Of a stretch of 64,000 nucleotides of DNA, positions 35,249 to 48,113 are shown piece by piece. The position numbers and the translations under genes were made by a program. This stretch comes from Ziziphus jujuba (Eukaryota > Streptophyta > Magnoliopsida > Rosales > Rhamnaceae), in contig NC_083383.1 of NCBI RefSeq assembly GCF_031755915.1, forward strand, positions 32,715,501-32,779,500, written 5' to 3'. Position 1 is the first letter of the stretch, and every line of letters starts with the position of its first letter. The notes beneath the pieces were generated by a model. That model was not told where the DNA came from. It ran no database searches and was given only the letters and a program-made list of their open reading frames with translations.

Positions 35249-38158
35249 TTAATGATCACAAACCAAGCAAGAAAATATCTTCTGGGCAAAAGATTTGGAG
35301 GAGTGTGGCTGTGTAGGTGAAGCTATCCCCACAACAATTTCGTTGATATCAATCCCTGCTAGCTTGGCTTTGTCACGTTCATCCAAGAATTTTTTAAATG
35401 CGCCTTCAATGTAAGTAGCGGCCTTTGAAACATTCAAATCCTCAACCAGCTTGCGGGGATAGATATCCTTGCTGTGGTCCCCATTCAATGTGGCAACCAT
35501 CTGTATCAACTCCTCTTGGAACTCGCTCAGTTTTCCTTCTTCTTTTGCCTCTGTCTCTCTCAGTTTCACAGGCTCTGGCAGACTCGCTGGACAATCTGTT
35601 CTTGGGGTGCTCGCATTCAGAACACTCTCAAAAGTTCCGACCCATGCGTCCCGCTTTGTCAGAAAGTCTTTCAGGTTGAAAATCTTCTTCACCGTTGCTG
35701 CAATGGACGAGTGCTCGAACTGCGATGAAGGGTATGGACCTGATGGTTCATGCAATACTGCAGAAGTGGCATCCATGTCTTAGTCATTAATATATTAGTA
35801 ATAGCATTATATATATATATATATATATTAATCTTAATGTAATAATGGTAACAAACTATATATATATATATATATGTTAAATTAGTGAGATCATTAATTA
35901 ATTGGTAACATATGATATGAACATATATATTATATTAGCTAGCAGTTACCAGTTCCTGGTTTTATCCAAGGAGAAATCAATATGGCGGGAACCCTCACGC
36001 CGAGACGGTCAAACTTGAAGTTGTATGGCTCGGGACCAGAAATGTCGTCTGGACTGGGTACACCGGTGACCGGAGTTGGAACGTGGTCGTAGAAACCGCC
36101 GTGCTCGTCGTATATAACGAGGAACAAGATCTCATTCCACTGAGGGCTTGCTCTAAGAGCTTCATAGACCTCTTTTACAAATTTCTGACCTTCTGAGACA
36201 TCATGAGAAGGGTGATCGTCATTGGCGGGTATGGATAAGAGATCGAAGTATCTCTGCTCAATCACCACATAGTTTGGTAACTTCCCCTCCTCGCAATGCC
36301 TCTTGAAGTCCAAATCAAACTGATGGAAGTTATCCGCGTATTTTAATTTTCTAAGATTCCTACATACATATATGTTATATGTATTAAACTGTAAATATTT
36401 GCTTTCAAAAATAATTTAAAAAAACTGTAAATATTTAAATATAGTAAAACCGACTAATCAAACTACAAGGAAAACAAAGTGAAAAGGTGAAATGATACGA
36501 CGAATGGGTAGCACTGCTTATTGTAGCATCCCAACACAAAGTCCATAAATATATATATATATATATATATATATCATAGTACTGTTTTTTTCATTCTTTT
36601 ACTTGCTCCGCCACCTGCCATGTGAATGTGCTTTTCAATTATATACTATATGTATGACATATGATTGAGACTTGAAAGGTTATCCTCTGAACAGTATTCT
36701 TAATAACTAAGCTAGCTACATATAGATTGAATTATTTTTATACCAAAAAATATTTAAATCAATCGAATTTGATGCTCTCACATATATTTGGACGTTGAAT
36801 AAGTTTGGGGTTGGTAAATTACATAACCATAATTGTCAAACAACGTATATCGACGTCATTACGGTAACCCACCAATCCGAAGCAGCCCACTGACCTTGAC
36901 AAGCCAATCGTTCAATTTTTCTTTTCTTTATTTCAAAAAAAGAATAAAGGAAAAAAAGAAAAAGAAAAAGGAAAAGGGTAAAGGTAATGATGAAGATGTA
37001 GAAAATGATGGCTGCGATATAATTGATTATTAAAAGACAAGGCAGATGGGATTAAATTTATTAATTAGTTGGCAGCATTTTGAACTTTCCACATAATTAA
37101 ATAATAAATGATTTATATATATATATATATATGTATATATTGCGTATGATAGTTTATTGATCACGCTGTCGTACTTTTCAGCAAAAGTAATTAACTATAT
37201 ATGAGGATTATTAATTTATAAATTAAGACAAGCCAAATTTTAAAAAAAGCTTTTATAAATAATGAGTGGAATCTTAGTTGGCAATTTTCATTTTACATAT
37301 AATTAAATTAGGATAATAATTTATTTTGATTAATCACGTTGCATCTTTTCCGATTACCCGCTTGTTGTTGACGATTAGACTCTACCACTTTAGCGAGAGG
37401 TAGGAAAAAACAGGCAAAAAAGATAGCGGATCAAGCAAGGGGTAGTTTGTGTTGTATTTATGGGGGTAAGATCTCAATCTCAAATAAAAAAAAAAAAAGT
37501 ATAGGGAGGGGAGGGGAGGGGCATACCTGTAAAAGAGCGTAGAAGGAGGATACTGGTAGTAAATCCCAAAGGAGAGGCCGTTTTCCTCCACAGACTCGAA
37601 AATGGTCTTCTGAGGGAAACCCTCGATGAGCTGCTTGGTGTCGTTCCCTGTCATCCCATATGACGTGGCAGAATGCACATAAAGTCTATTGGGCTGCGTG
37701 GCCGCCGGCACAGACGCGAACCACCTGTCGCAGACGGCGAACTCCTTTACCAGCTCCCGGTACACCGGCACGCTCTCCGGCTTGAACCCGTTCATCACCG
37801 TCTCCGCCAAGCCCTCCTGTGTCTTCTCCGCGTTCTGCACGAAGCCTTGCATCGTGGGCTGTAGATTATTCTCGGACGCCGACGCCTCGCTCCACTCCTC
37901 CCCGAACACTTGCTCGTAGATGGCTTGGATGGAGTGCCCGGGATCCGGGTCCACGTACTCGGAGCGGTCCCCGAAGAAGATCCTCTTGGACGTCGGGTCG
38001 GACGTCGAAATGGGGTTGGACTCGGATCCGGTGACGCCGTCGATTTCTGGGTTGACGGACTTCATCCAACCCAGCATGTGGTCGAACGATCGGTTCTCTT
38101 GCACTAGTATCACTACGGTTTTGATCGGATAGCCGCTACTTGTAGACTCCGAAACCAT
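35249..38158 (-). CDS. NPC4: Non-specific phospholipase C, NPC4-like
   Basis: Three minus-strand exons (38158-37527, 36359-35950, 35757-35249) join to 516 residues. The family signature ENRSFDH is at residues 21-27. [33 protein letters not shown] and [14 protein letters not shown] are all intact, as expected for a phosphoesterase-fold phospholipase C. NPC enzymes hydrolyse phosphatidylcholine and related lipids to diacylglycerol. Arabidopsis NPC4 acts at the plasma membrane in phosphate starvation and salt response. No signal peptide is present, and the C-terminus [13 protein letters not shown] has cysteines resembling the S-acylated tail of NPC4. Similarity favours the NPC3/4/5 branch, and orthology to NPC4 alone is not proven. 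Exon 1 is clearly more GC-rich than anything around it. A four-run G tract abuts its splice donor. Confidence 0.93.
37504..37521 (+). other. G-quadruplex motif at an NPC splice donor
   Basis: Four G runs (3, 4, 4 and 4) are separated by single A bases, a textbook quadruplex motif on the plus strand, which is the template of the NPC gene. The nascent RNA carries the C-rich complement starting five bases after the exon 1 / intron 1 boundary at 37527/37526. Confidence 0.8.
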
Positions 38159-41100
38159 ATTTTTGCTGCTGCGGCTATGGCTGCCAGCTGCTTAATTATC
38201 AAATCAACTTAATTATGACTCTTATATTTATATATATATGATGTCAAAAAACAAAGAGGAGGAGAAATGAACAACAACAACTAGCTAGTTTTATTGGCTT
38301 CGAAAGGGAGAAGGACGTACTGGAGGAGAAACTAATTGGTTGAGAAGAAGTTAATCAAGCAAAAGAAGATATTCATGGTCAACAATGCATATGGAGTTGG
38401 ATTGTTAATTAATATAAATATATGTGGTGGCCGCGCATTGAAGATCAATATAATTTTATTAAGGGAACTGGCGGACTATTAGGACAAGTAGTATCCAATG
38501 AAATGGTCGATAACGTGAACAGCATGTTCAAGTTGAAGCAGCAGCCTCCACAATACACACATATATATATATATATATTATCACATGCTCCCTCTGGGAA
38601 AAAAAAATTATAGAAAAACTAATAATCGATAATAATTAATGCCTTTTTTCTTGTGAATTTCGATTCCCTCTAGACAGTACAAAGTATACAACGTAAAGAA
38701 TTGGATAATGAAATGAGTAATTCTATTTACACAGTTCCTTTTTTGTTTTAAATACCAAAAATACCCAAACTTTGATTTTCCATCTCTTTCTTTGGCAACC
38801 AATTATGAAATTTGGAGATCTTTCTCTCAACTGTAGATGATTACGCATGCCAGTACCCCCACTTCCCCTTATACCAAATATCAGTTGAATCTGTCAGTTT
38901 CCATGAAAATTCCAATAAATGGAAAATGAAAAACGCATGGTGGTTCCATAGAAATTGAGTTGAGGTACCTCTTGGAAGGTTTCTAGCGGTGGCTTCCACC
39001 AAAATGGCAAATCTTTATGTATCGAAAATTGAAAGTTTGGAAAAATTAATTTTCCGGCAATGTTCTTGATCATTTGACCTAGCACACGAACATGAAGGAA
39101 TTCTAAAACGATAATGTTTTGGTTGTTGGCTCTTGAAGAAATTACAGCACGTAATAAATTGCTCTACATCTAGCAAACTATGGTTCCATAATCATTAAAA
39201 GCCTCAGTAACTGTACGATCTAGCTAGCTTGGATTTTTATTTTTATTTTTATTTTTTCGTCCATGACAGATTAATCCACACCAGTAGCTCGGCCACCTTA
39301 ATTATATTTTGGGTCCAATGCTAAGGTCGGCAACAGCAGCAGGATGTAGGGTGTTTTTTTTTATATTTTATAATGAATACAACTGTGCAAAGATAAAATA
39401 AATATTTCCAAAATGGACTACTCTAATAAAATATACAGTTTATGTACAGTAAGGATGCAGTGGGCAGCTACGGTTTTTAAATAATGCCAATAATTTAAAT
39501 ACTCTTTTAAATTAATTCTAATTAGAAAAGTAATAATATGTCAAGTTTGCATGGAATTCACTAATAATTATTTTAAAAAATTATTTCGAGTTTTTAACAA
39601 TTTGATTAATAATTTATTTTTTTATTGTATAAATAACACAAAATAATTTATTACATAATATCCTTATCATAAAATCCATGTAGAGTCTTTATCAAAATCC
39701 ATCAAATATATTCACAAATGTTACTAAATATATAAATTGATCATATATATATATACATATATATTTATTATAAACTACAAAAATTCTCTAATTAAAAAAT
39801 TTCCAACTTTATTAAAGTTTATGTGACAAGTGCTTTTAATAAATAAACTGTTATTTCTTTAAATCAGATATTTTCCAATAAAAGATTTACTCCTATTAAG
39901 TGTGTTATATTATTATTTCAATTTTTTGTTCGGACAAATATTTTAATTTAAATTTGAAACACGTTGTTTCACTGCATTGCTCCATTGACTGTAATAGTAC
40001 ACCTTCTTTTTCAATTACTATTTTTATGGAAATTCTACATGCAACATCCTAGATTCAACTCAACACTAGAAATGGATTTATTTTGGTTCGGCTTTCAGCC
40101 TATAGTTCAATTAGGAAATTTTTTAATTCAAATCAAAATAAACTGATTATATATATATATATATATATATTACTTTTTAATATTTTTATTATATGAATTA
40201 TATATTAAATTTAAATTATTAAAACATTTAAAAATAATAAAATAATATAGTATCGGGTGAAAGCCTAAACCAACCAAACAAAACCAAATTAATATTGGTT
40301 GGTTCGATTCAATTTGATTTCTTCTAATCATTTAATTTGGTTTGGTAAACAAATGCAAAATGCCAATTGAAATAAACTGATATCCATCCATACTCACCGC
40401 TTAAACTTTAAGAAACACTGTGAGTTATAATTATATATAAAACTTTAAATCCACTACAAATTTAAGAATACTAAAATCTAACATTAATTGAATTTCTTAA
40501 CTATTATCATCTTTGTAGTTTTTTTGTTAATTAGTTGAAAAGAGAAATTCAAATTCTTCATACACAATAATGTCTTTAATATTTTCCTTTCTCCTTGTAG
40601 ATTGAACACAACCTTACAATAGGTAAAGCTATCAAAAAGCCATAATCATGTAGTCAAACGGTAAATTGATTTTTTTTTTTTTGTGGTAATAAATGGCAAA
40701 TTGATTAGTAATAAAAGTGAATGACAAATATATTGTTTTTGAATTTAGAAGGCAATAATTGGAATACCACTATTATCTATAATGTATATCAGCTTCAGGA
40801 CAAGAACACTAACAGGGTTACATTTTCCTCTGTTTAATCCTAAAATTTATATCCTTTATGTGTTAAATGTATCGTAATGCTTGTTACTGTTTGCTATTTA
40901 TTGAAGTTGGCCTATTGTTACCGCATTTTACTTGGCTTCTCATATTATATCTATTCATTTTTCTTCTTTTTATTTTTTTCCCATCTTGAAGTGGAATTCT
41001 GTACTTCTGTTGTTGAGTTTGCGGTGTCTTTTTTATTTTTCTGAACATTTGAATTTGCCGTCTTGATTTGTGAATTCTAAGAAGGGTCTTTACTTTCTCT

Positions 41101-44100
41101 TTAGTGCTCCTTCTAATGTTTAATTTACAAAGAAATAAACTATTTAATGCTAAATTTCAAATAAATTTCGGTGAAAAATATTATTAGTCATTATTAATAA
41201 ACAAGTATCGGTGAAACCTATATATTTGATAACAATTTAAATGGTTATTTCACCTTCAATGATTTAATTTATCAAACAAATTTGCCATATAAAATAGTAT
41301 TATCAATGATGACAAATAGCAAATTTTAAAGTATTCTTAATGATGAATATGAATTACTGTTTATGTAGTATAAAAATTGACATCCTCTAAATATAGATAA
41401 AATAAATGTACAATCCATTCTAAAATTGTTCACAAATAATTATGTGCAAAAAGCTATTCTAATTATTAATTAATTATCTATATTTTATTATCATTATTAT
41501 TGTTTAAAAAATAAATTTAAAAAAATTGTACTTTTGAGAAAACTTTATAATATTTGACTTACTCTTAGAAATAGAGGGTAAACATAAAACCACCAATTCC
41601 CTTTTAATGTAAATTAGAAGAGAACAAAGCATAATTCATACCCACATGGATGGAACTCAATTAAAACAATTGTGTGATGTTATGCATTGTTGCATGACAG
41701 AGATATTCTCTCTTATTGAGATTTTGACTCTAGTTGAGTAACATGCCAAGTATATATATATATATTGGCTCTAACAAGATATCTTGATTTTATTAACGTA
41801 ATTCAAATTATACGCCTCACTAAGTGTAGATAGGCGTGTATAATATACTTCCACTCTTGCATGTATCATGTAGTCCATAATAATATATATACATATACAC
41901 ACTCAATCAATTCTTCATTAAGTTGATCTGATGGTTTTTTTCATTAATTTTTTTTTTTTAATTTTTAGATTGTTTTGAAAATTGGGACTTAAAAAAAGTA
42001 TTTTTGATGATATAAATCTCTATAGGGTTTACTTTATCAAAATAAGATTTTAATAGATCATTAAAATTATATCTGATTAATGATTGAATTTAAATTCTAA
42101 GCTTTCATGTGATCCAAAGGTTAATAATAGAATATCTAGTACTAAATCTATCAGCCTAACCTAATCTGAGCTTAACTATACATATGCAGTTTTGATCTAA
42201 TGTGCCATTTAGCTTATCTTATAATATATGATATTAATGTGACACAATATTAAATTGGAGCAAAAGAAAAATGAATAAAATTTTTATTCTTTTAAAAGAA
42301 AATGCAATATAATCTACATATTATGTGATAATTTAATTAGCTGCTATTAAATAGTTTATTTTCCATTACTAGGTACTTCGTATTTAAAAATTAAATTTTT
42401 TTTAAAAAGTTATAAATTGACATTACTATCTATGATTTTTCAATCTTACCCATGTACGGTGTATTTGAAGTGCTTTTGGAGCTCCAATAAGTACTTTCAA
42501 GAGCAAAAAAACACATGTAACCATGTTTGGCAAAAACCAAAAAGTATTTTGTGGATAACAAATAAACAACTAGGTGCTTCTCTTAGAAGTACCAAAGTTA
42601 GTACTTCTCCAAATTAGTAGTTTGGGATATAAAAATAAAAAAATAAAATTAAAAGCATTAATTAAAATATAAAAATACCATAAATAAATTAAGAAGTGTT
42701 TTACTGTTCATAGCCAAACATTTTACAACCTGTTTTATGAAGCACTTAATAATAAAAATGGTACAAAAAATAAATGCTTATAAAAAAGAAGTTTCAAACA
42801 TAATTATAGTTAATGATAAGGTGAGTTAGATAGGATATTAGATCTTGATGTATATATATGGTAATGAAAAAAACTCAACCCTAGTTGGCATAACATATAA
42901 GATGTTTAATATAAACAAATTCATTGTTGGGTCATGATTAAGAGACTAATAAACAATTAATTAATGATCAGGTATTCGACTGTTTTAATTAATTATGAAA
43001 TACAGAATCTTAATTACAAAATTTCAACATTAATTTTTTGAAAATATAGTAGAATGTCCAATGGGCCTTAGAAACCCCTAGACAACAAGTCATTATATAC
43101 ATCCAAATAAAATTGCGTTGATAGTGATATGGAATGAATCCTATGCATAAAATGAAAATTGAGAAAGCAACTTAGATTCCAAAGACCCTAAAAAGCAAAA
43201 GGAATTCATCATGAAAGCCATGAGGATACCCAGTAAAGGAACAAAAGCTTAATATTCAGCAACACATGATTTTGATGGGACATTCTCCTACTCTTCTATC
43301 TGTTTCTGTTTCCAATTTCCTCTACTTCTATCTACATGGTGCAAAGACAACAATGTCCACAGCCAAAGATTGGGAAAATTTTCAAAACTTTTGCAAATTG
43401 TAGGGTTTCTATATAATTTCATCATGCATTAATTAGTAATTACATATATTTCCCTATTATGTTTAATTAACTTACAAGAAAAATGTGTCAGAGGAGCATA
43501 TATGAGGTAGTTGCCCTGTCATGTTTGATTAGAAATGGTTGGTTGGTTGTTTGGGCTGTGACTGTGAGGTGTTCTTTTTATTTTCCATTTTCTAGACCCC
43601 AAATATCTTTTGTTTAAGAGATTTCAAGTTGGATTTCTTCAAGTTTCAATTCCATATATATATATATATATATATACAGAGAGAGAGAGAGAGAGAGAGC
43701 AGATTAGCAGTGCTAATTAATGGCAATGGTAGTGCACATAATATAAAGCAGCATCAAATCATCCTACAGATGGGTTATGGGTCAGAATATATATTTAGGT
43801 GACCCACTTGGTCGTTAATTTTTTTATATCTAGATGTTTGAGCATGCTCAGAATAATGCTGTCATGGCAGATGTCCGACTTCCTGAAGCTTATTTTTTAT
43901 TGGATACGGATGGGAATGTATTAAATATGTTATAAAAAGAACTAAACTAGCATAAACGAAATAGTTAAGGATATGGTCTTCTGGTAAAGCAGGTTTTAAT
44001 TAATGACACCAACCCCTTTTTCTATATATTTACCAAAAAAAGAAAAAAAAAAAAAGAACCCCTTTTTCTATATATATAAAAGGAGGTTTCATTCACCTAA

Positions 44101-44571
44101 AAAATATAAAAGGAGGTTGTTTTAGCCTAGACTATATTGCCTAGCATTGACTATTTAGTTCTTAGCCTTTCACCAGGTTTAACTGACAAGCTTTTACTTT
44201 AACATTAGAAAATAAAATAAAATAGAAAGATAAGCGAGCATAAATGGACAGCATCATTTTATTAATGCACTGGGACAATCATGGCAGAAAGTTGCCCATT
44301 CATTACTGCAATTATTGTCGGCTAAGCAATTTTGCAAAACACAAATCATAAGTTGGAACTCAGAGACTAACTGAGCAACAATTCTCAAAGACCTTTTCTA
44401 AGATGTTCAATTAAACTATTAAGGAATACAGACTAAATTAGTCTTAAATCTCTATGGAGGATAATCTCTCTTGGTATGGCTGATCAATATGTTATAAGAA
44501 GGTGTAATTTTCTTTTTTATACATTTGGATTAAAAAAAAAGGAAAAAAAGAAAAAAAGAAGAGTTTGATTT
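38159..44571. other. Gene-free AT-rich spacer, 6.4 kb
   Basis: This is the longest gene-free stretch after the first 8 kb. It runs from the NPC promoter to the ATL 3' end. I see no intact gene or RNA gene. It holds a probable MITE near 42440-42800, (TA)n arrays near 38561-38580, 40148-40170 and 43653-43675 (the last followed by (GA)n at 43678-43699), and repeated aaaccaaccaaac / ggttggttcg segments near 40267-40345 that may mark another small element. ORFs here are short and AT-driven. Confidence 0.5.
42440..42800. mobile_element. Possible MITE with AAGTGCTT-type inverted pieces
   Basis: Inverted segments face each other across the interval: gaagtgcttttgg near 42468 with gaagcactt near 42739, and ccatgtttggca near 42522 with agccaaacattt near 42712. 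The middle is AT-rich and non-coding. Facing pairs of this kind are typical of plant foldback or MITE elements. I could not place exact ends or a target duplication. Confidence 0.35.
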
Positions 44572-45666
44572 TCAATTGGGAAGAACAGAATTCTTTCCCT
44601 TTCCATACCTCGTGAACACAAATCTCCCAGTGGAAATGGATCTCTTCATTTCAAGAGGACTCCTAATTACCAAGTTGTTGGGAACCCCATTTCTATCATG
44701 GGATTTACAATGCTGTTCTTGATCAACTCCTCCTTTTGAACACCCAATTCCCATAGAGGATTGCAGATTTTCCATCTGAATTAGCAAATCTTCATCCTCT
44801 TCACTAGCATGCAGTATATCAGCAACAGAAACAGGTCCTTGACAGAAAGAAGAATTCAATGAAAAGGACCTCCTCAATGGCCGCAAATTCCCTTCCAAAT
44901 ATCTCCTTTCAGTTGGGGTCTTTGGAACCTCACCTGGAAAGCTAATGACCTCTTCTTCAGAACCCATTTCCAAATCTTGGACAACAACCAAAACAGTCTC
45001 ATTGCTTCTGTGTTGGTATTCCATTGCAGATGTATTCAAGTCTTGCTGCTGCTGGGATTCCGGGCCTGAACCAGCCTGAACTTGAGCAGTGTTGACAATA
45101 TTGGATCTGCATAGTGGACAACTTGAATTAGATTTGAGCCAGGCATCAATGCAAGGAACATGGAAAGCGTGGTTGCATTTAGGTAGAAGCCTCAGGCTCT
45201 CATTCTCTTCAAACTCACTCAGGCAAACAGAGCAGTCAGTGCCTTCTACAAATTTATCACCAATCTTGTACTTGTAGACTTTGATGGACTTGATAAGGGA
45301 CTCATCCAATCCACCAGAAGCAGGGGGTGCTGATGATCCCCATGATTCAGCATTCATTTGGTTGGTAGTTTCATCCATCTCAATACCTCTTCTATCATTG
45401 CTTCTTCTCCTGCAGTACTTGGATATGATGGTGTAGTAAGTCAACAAAATGAAAGCGCTGGCCAAGATGCCTATGACTGCTATTATGAGGGGAGAGAAGT
45501 CGGTGCCTGAATCATGGTCATCTTCATCTTGGCCCAGACCAAAAGGAGGAGGGGGTGGGACAAGGATGTAGCACCACTGGGGGCAGTAAATGCTGCAAAC
45601 TCCTTGAGAGCAGTCCTTATAAGTTTCATAGGGTGCCCATGGATTTGAGTTTCCTGCAGAGCCCAT
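44572..45666 (-). CDS. ATL51: RING-H2 E3 ubiquitin ligase, ATL51/52-like
   Basis: A single-exon gene of 364 residues. An extracytosolic N-terminus rich in Cys and Pro (CSQGVCSIYCPQWCY, then VPPPPPFG) precedes one membrane helix (about residues 57-81), a basic stop-transfer (KYCRRRSNDRR), the ATL hallmark GGLDESLIKS (118-127) and a complete RING-H2 finger (about 145-187: CSVC, then CNHAFHVPC, then CPLC). A long Ser/Glu-rich tail ends STGRFVFTRYGKGKN. ATL proteins are membrane-bound E3 ligases, many induced by elicitors. The start MGSAGNSNPW matches the relatives. An in-frame ATG nine codons upstream (45693) would prefix residues not seen in the family. The conserved N-terminus and tail point to the ATL51/ATL52 pair, and which one is uncertain. 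Confidence 0.92.
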   Translation of the reverse strand: MGSAGNSNPWAPYETYKDCSQGVCSIYCPQWCYILVPPPPPFGLGQDEDDHDSGTDFSPLIIAVIGILASAFILLTYYTIISKYCRRRSNDRRGIEMDETTNQMNAESWGSSAPPASGGLDESLIKSIKVYKYKIGDKFVEGTDCSVCLSEFEENESLRLLPKCNHAFHVPCIDAWLKSNSSCPLCRSNIVNTAQVQAGSGPESQQQQDLNTSAMEYQHRSNETVLVVVQDLEMGSEEEVISFPGEVPKTPTERRYLEGNLRPLRRSFSLNSSFCQGPVSVADILHASEEDEDLLIQMENLQSSMGIGCSKGGVDQEQHCKSHDRNGVPNNLVIRSPLEMKRSISTGRFVFTRYGKGKNSVLPN

Positions 45667-48113
45667 GTCTGCCTCAAATTCTGAAATGATCAAAGCCTAG
45701 ATCTGCCAACAGTGTTCGGTAATATGTTTACTTTTTACTTTGCTTGGTATTTGCTCATAATTTGCCTCAAAAGAAAAGAAAGAGAGATGGGAAAGTGGGA
45801 AAGAAAATATGGGGAGATGGAAGGGTGGGCTTGGATGGAAAGAGAAGCAAAGTAGAGGAGGTGGGAAATTGATGTGGCTTCTGATCTAATGCTTGGTTTT
45901 TTCTCTTTGTTTATTTGGAGGTGATGGTTGGTTGACTAATTGAAGTAGATAATTAATGGTTGTGTGTTTGAGATCATATAGTCAATGAGGTAAACAAATA
46001 GTTTAATTAGTACCTTCCCAGATACTTAATTAGTTGGTGAACATAGGTGAGAGGGAAAGAGAGAGTCTTTGCATCCTCAATTGATAAGACTCAAAGCAAA
46101 GCTACCCTACCAAAAAATTATCATCAATTGGATCCAAACAGGTGGTCCATTGCCACCTTAGAAAAATGTCAAAAAACGTGAGGCTAGCCGAAGAGTATAA
46201 ATCACGTGCAACTTGAACTAGCGTGATGTGCTTGGAGGCTTCAACACCACACAATCAAAATCTATTTGACCCTTTTTGCAAAAGAAAAATTAGATGAAAG
46301 ACCCTTCTTTTGCAAATGCAAGGTACCACTCAGAATCACATTATTGAAATATCACTAATTACTAGTTCTCTTTTCTTTTTTCTTTACGTTTTTGTGAATT
46401 CTGTTCCAAGATTCTGGCCTCATCTAAAAAATAACAGCTTCACATCTCCACATTTTGTCCCTACATTAATTTTAAGTCGAGTTTTTGTCAGAAGAAAATA
46501 ATGTCTGCATTATTAAATGTTCATATGAAAACTGTCCAATTTTAGCAGTCAATTTTACAAGAAAAGCGAGATCATGTGCAAGACAGCCACATATAAATAG
46601 GCTGGGCTCATGCCAGCCAATGTTAATTTCGTGGACAAGACATAACACCACAAGCAATATTGAATGAGGATTAACATTAAATAAGTCTAAATTGGCAGCC
46701 AAGCAATCAAAGAAAAAAGTGAAACCGTCTCTAGCCACTAAGACAAGGAAAAAGAAACCATGGTCTTAATGTCCTCATTTTGGCATGCCCATAAGATTTT
46801 TAAGTCAACAGAGGTGATAGCCAAAATATCATCCTTAAATTGATCAAATCTCTTGCGTATTGCCAAAATATAAACAGGTAATTAGCATACTAATTGATCC
46901 AACAACAGACTAAATTAATTTCAGCTTCCAGCAAAGGAATCTCAAAAAAAGAAGTTGCTACATGACAATCTTATTTCTTAACTTCCAAGGGAAAATAATA
47001 TTTCTGGGTAAGATTTATTGCTCCATATTCTTAGACTTTCCCATCCTTTCTCTAAGTAGAATATTGTTTCCTTAAGTTGTTTATATAAGTGGAATGCTTT
47101 TTCTTTTAAGTTTCACACACGCACACAAAATATATGCATATATATATATATATATATATTATTTCAACTTAGACTCTTAATACCGAAGTAGATTTGGGAT
47201 GTATTTTTATATTTTATAAACAAACTGCAAGCTGCATCAACTGGTATGCTGTGCAAATCAATCTTGAATGAAACCTGGACTGATGCTTTTAAAATGAAAG
47301 AATAACCAAATGAGCAAGAAACGTTGCCTAAATTTCTAATTTGATGCTCCATATTTATTGTACTTTCAATGATTGATACTTGATAGAGGTCTGCTACCAA
47401 TTAAATGCAACATCAATTTGTCATTCTAGCACCTGCTACATTTAAAGAGAGATTGATGGGCCAATAGCTCATATATATATATATATATATATATGAAAAG
47501 AAGATATTTCTTTCAGAGAGAATATTTTGTGCAATAAGGTCTATTGTGTTGAATTGCTGAATGATTTATGCCATGAAAAAAAAAAAAATACTACCCAGAG
47601 GACACCTAGCCTAAGTGCGATAAGCAGCTTTTTGTGCATACCTAATTGCACTAGTTGAACAGAGGAAAAACATATAACATGTAGTTGGGGTTTCAGAAGA
47701 AGAACAAGCCCCTCAAACAAAAACACAAGGAAATTGAATGAAAATGTATAACAAGATTATATTATAGAATAACAAATTACTGAAAGATCTAGTAACTAAA
47801 ATGCAAACTACCAGTCAAATTCTGATTTCTCCAAATGAAAAACACAGATATACTAATTAGTTTGGTATATAAGAAGCTCTGTGGTTTGATTTGTGATTTG
47901 AAGATGCTTATAATCACAGAAGAGGTATGTATGATCATCTTCATTTCATTTATTTATTTATTTATTTTTTTGACTGAAAACATCTTCATCTTTACTATTA
48001 CAAACTAAGATACAAAATTTATTCTCTGATTCAACATTTCTTTCAGTCATCTAACAATGAATAACGGCTATAAGAATCAACCAGAGATTGGCTATAAGAA
48101 ACAACCGGACTTG
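45667..48113. promoter_or_regulatory. ATL promoter region and spacer
   Basis: This holds the upstream region of the ATL gene (from 45667 rightwards) and, at the other end, the 3' region of the coiled-coil/A9 gene. (TA)n arrays occur near 47137-47158 and 47471-47495. Open frames such as minus 46472-46738 have no domain and no splice partners. No gene is supported. Confidence 0.4.

Noticed and set aside
40290..40320. ggttcgattc as a tRNA B box
   Set aside because: The segment looks like a tRNA internal promoter, but there is no A box, cloverleaf or acceptor stem around it. It is part of ggttggttcg repeats.
43653..43700. (TA)n-(GA)n compound repeat as a promoter for an unseen gene
   Set aside because: No coding sequence or RNA-like structure follows on either strand. 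Treated as an ordinary microsatellite.
45667..45693. Upstream ATG (MIISEFEAD) as the ATL start
   Set aside because: The relatives begin MGS...NPW, matching the ATG at 45666. The nine extra residues are hydrophobic/acidic and not conserved in what I recall.
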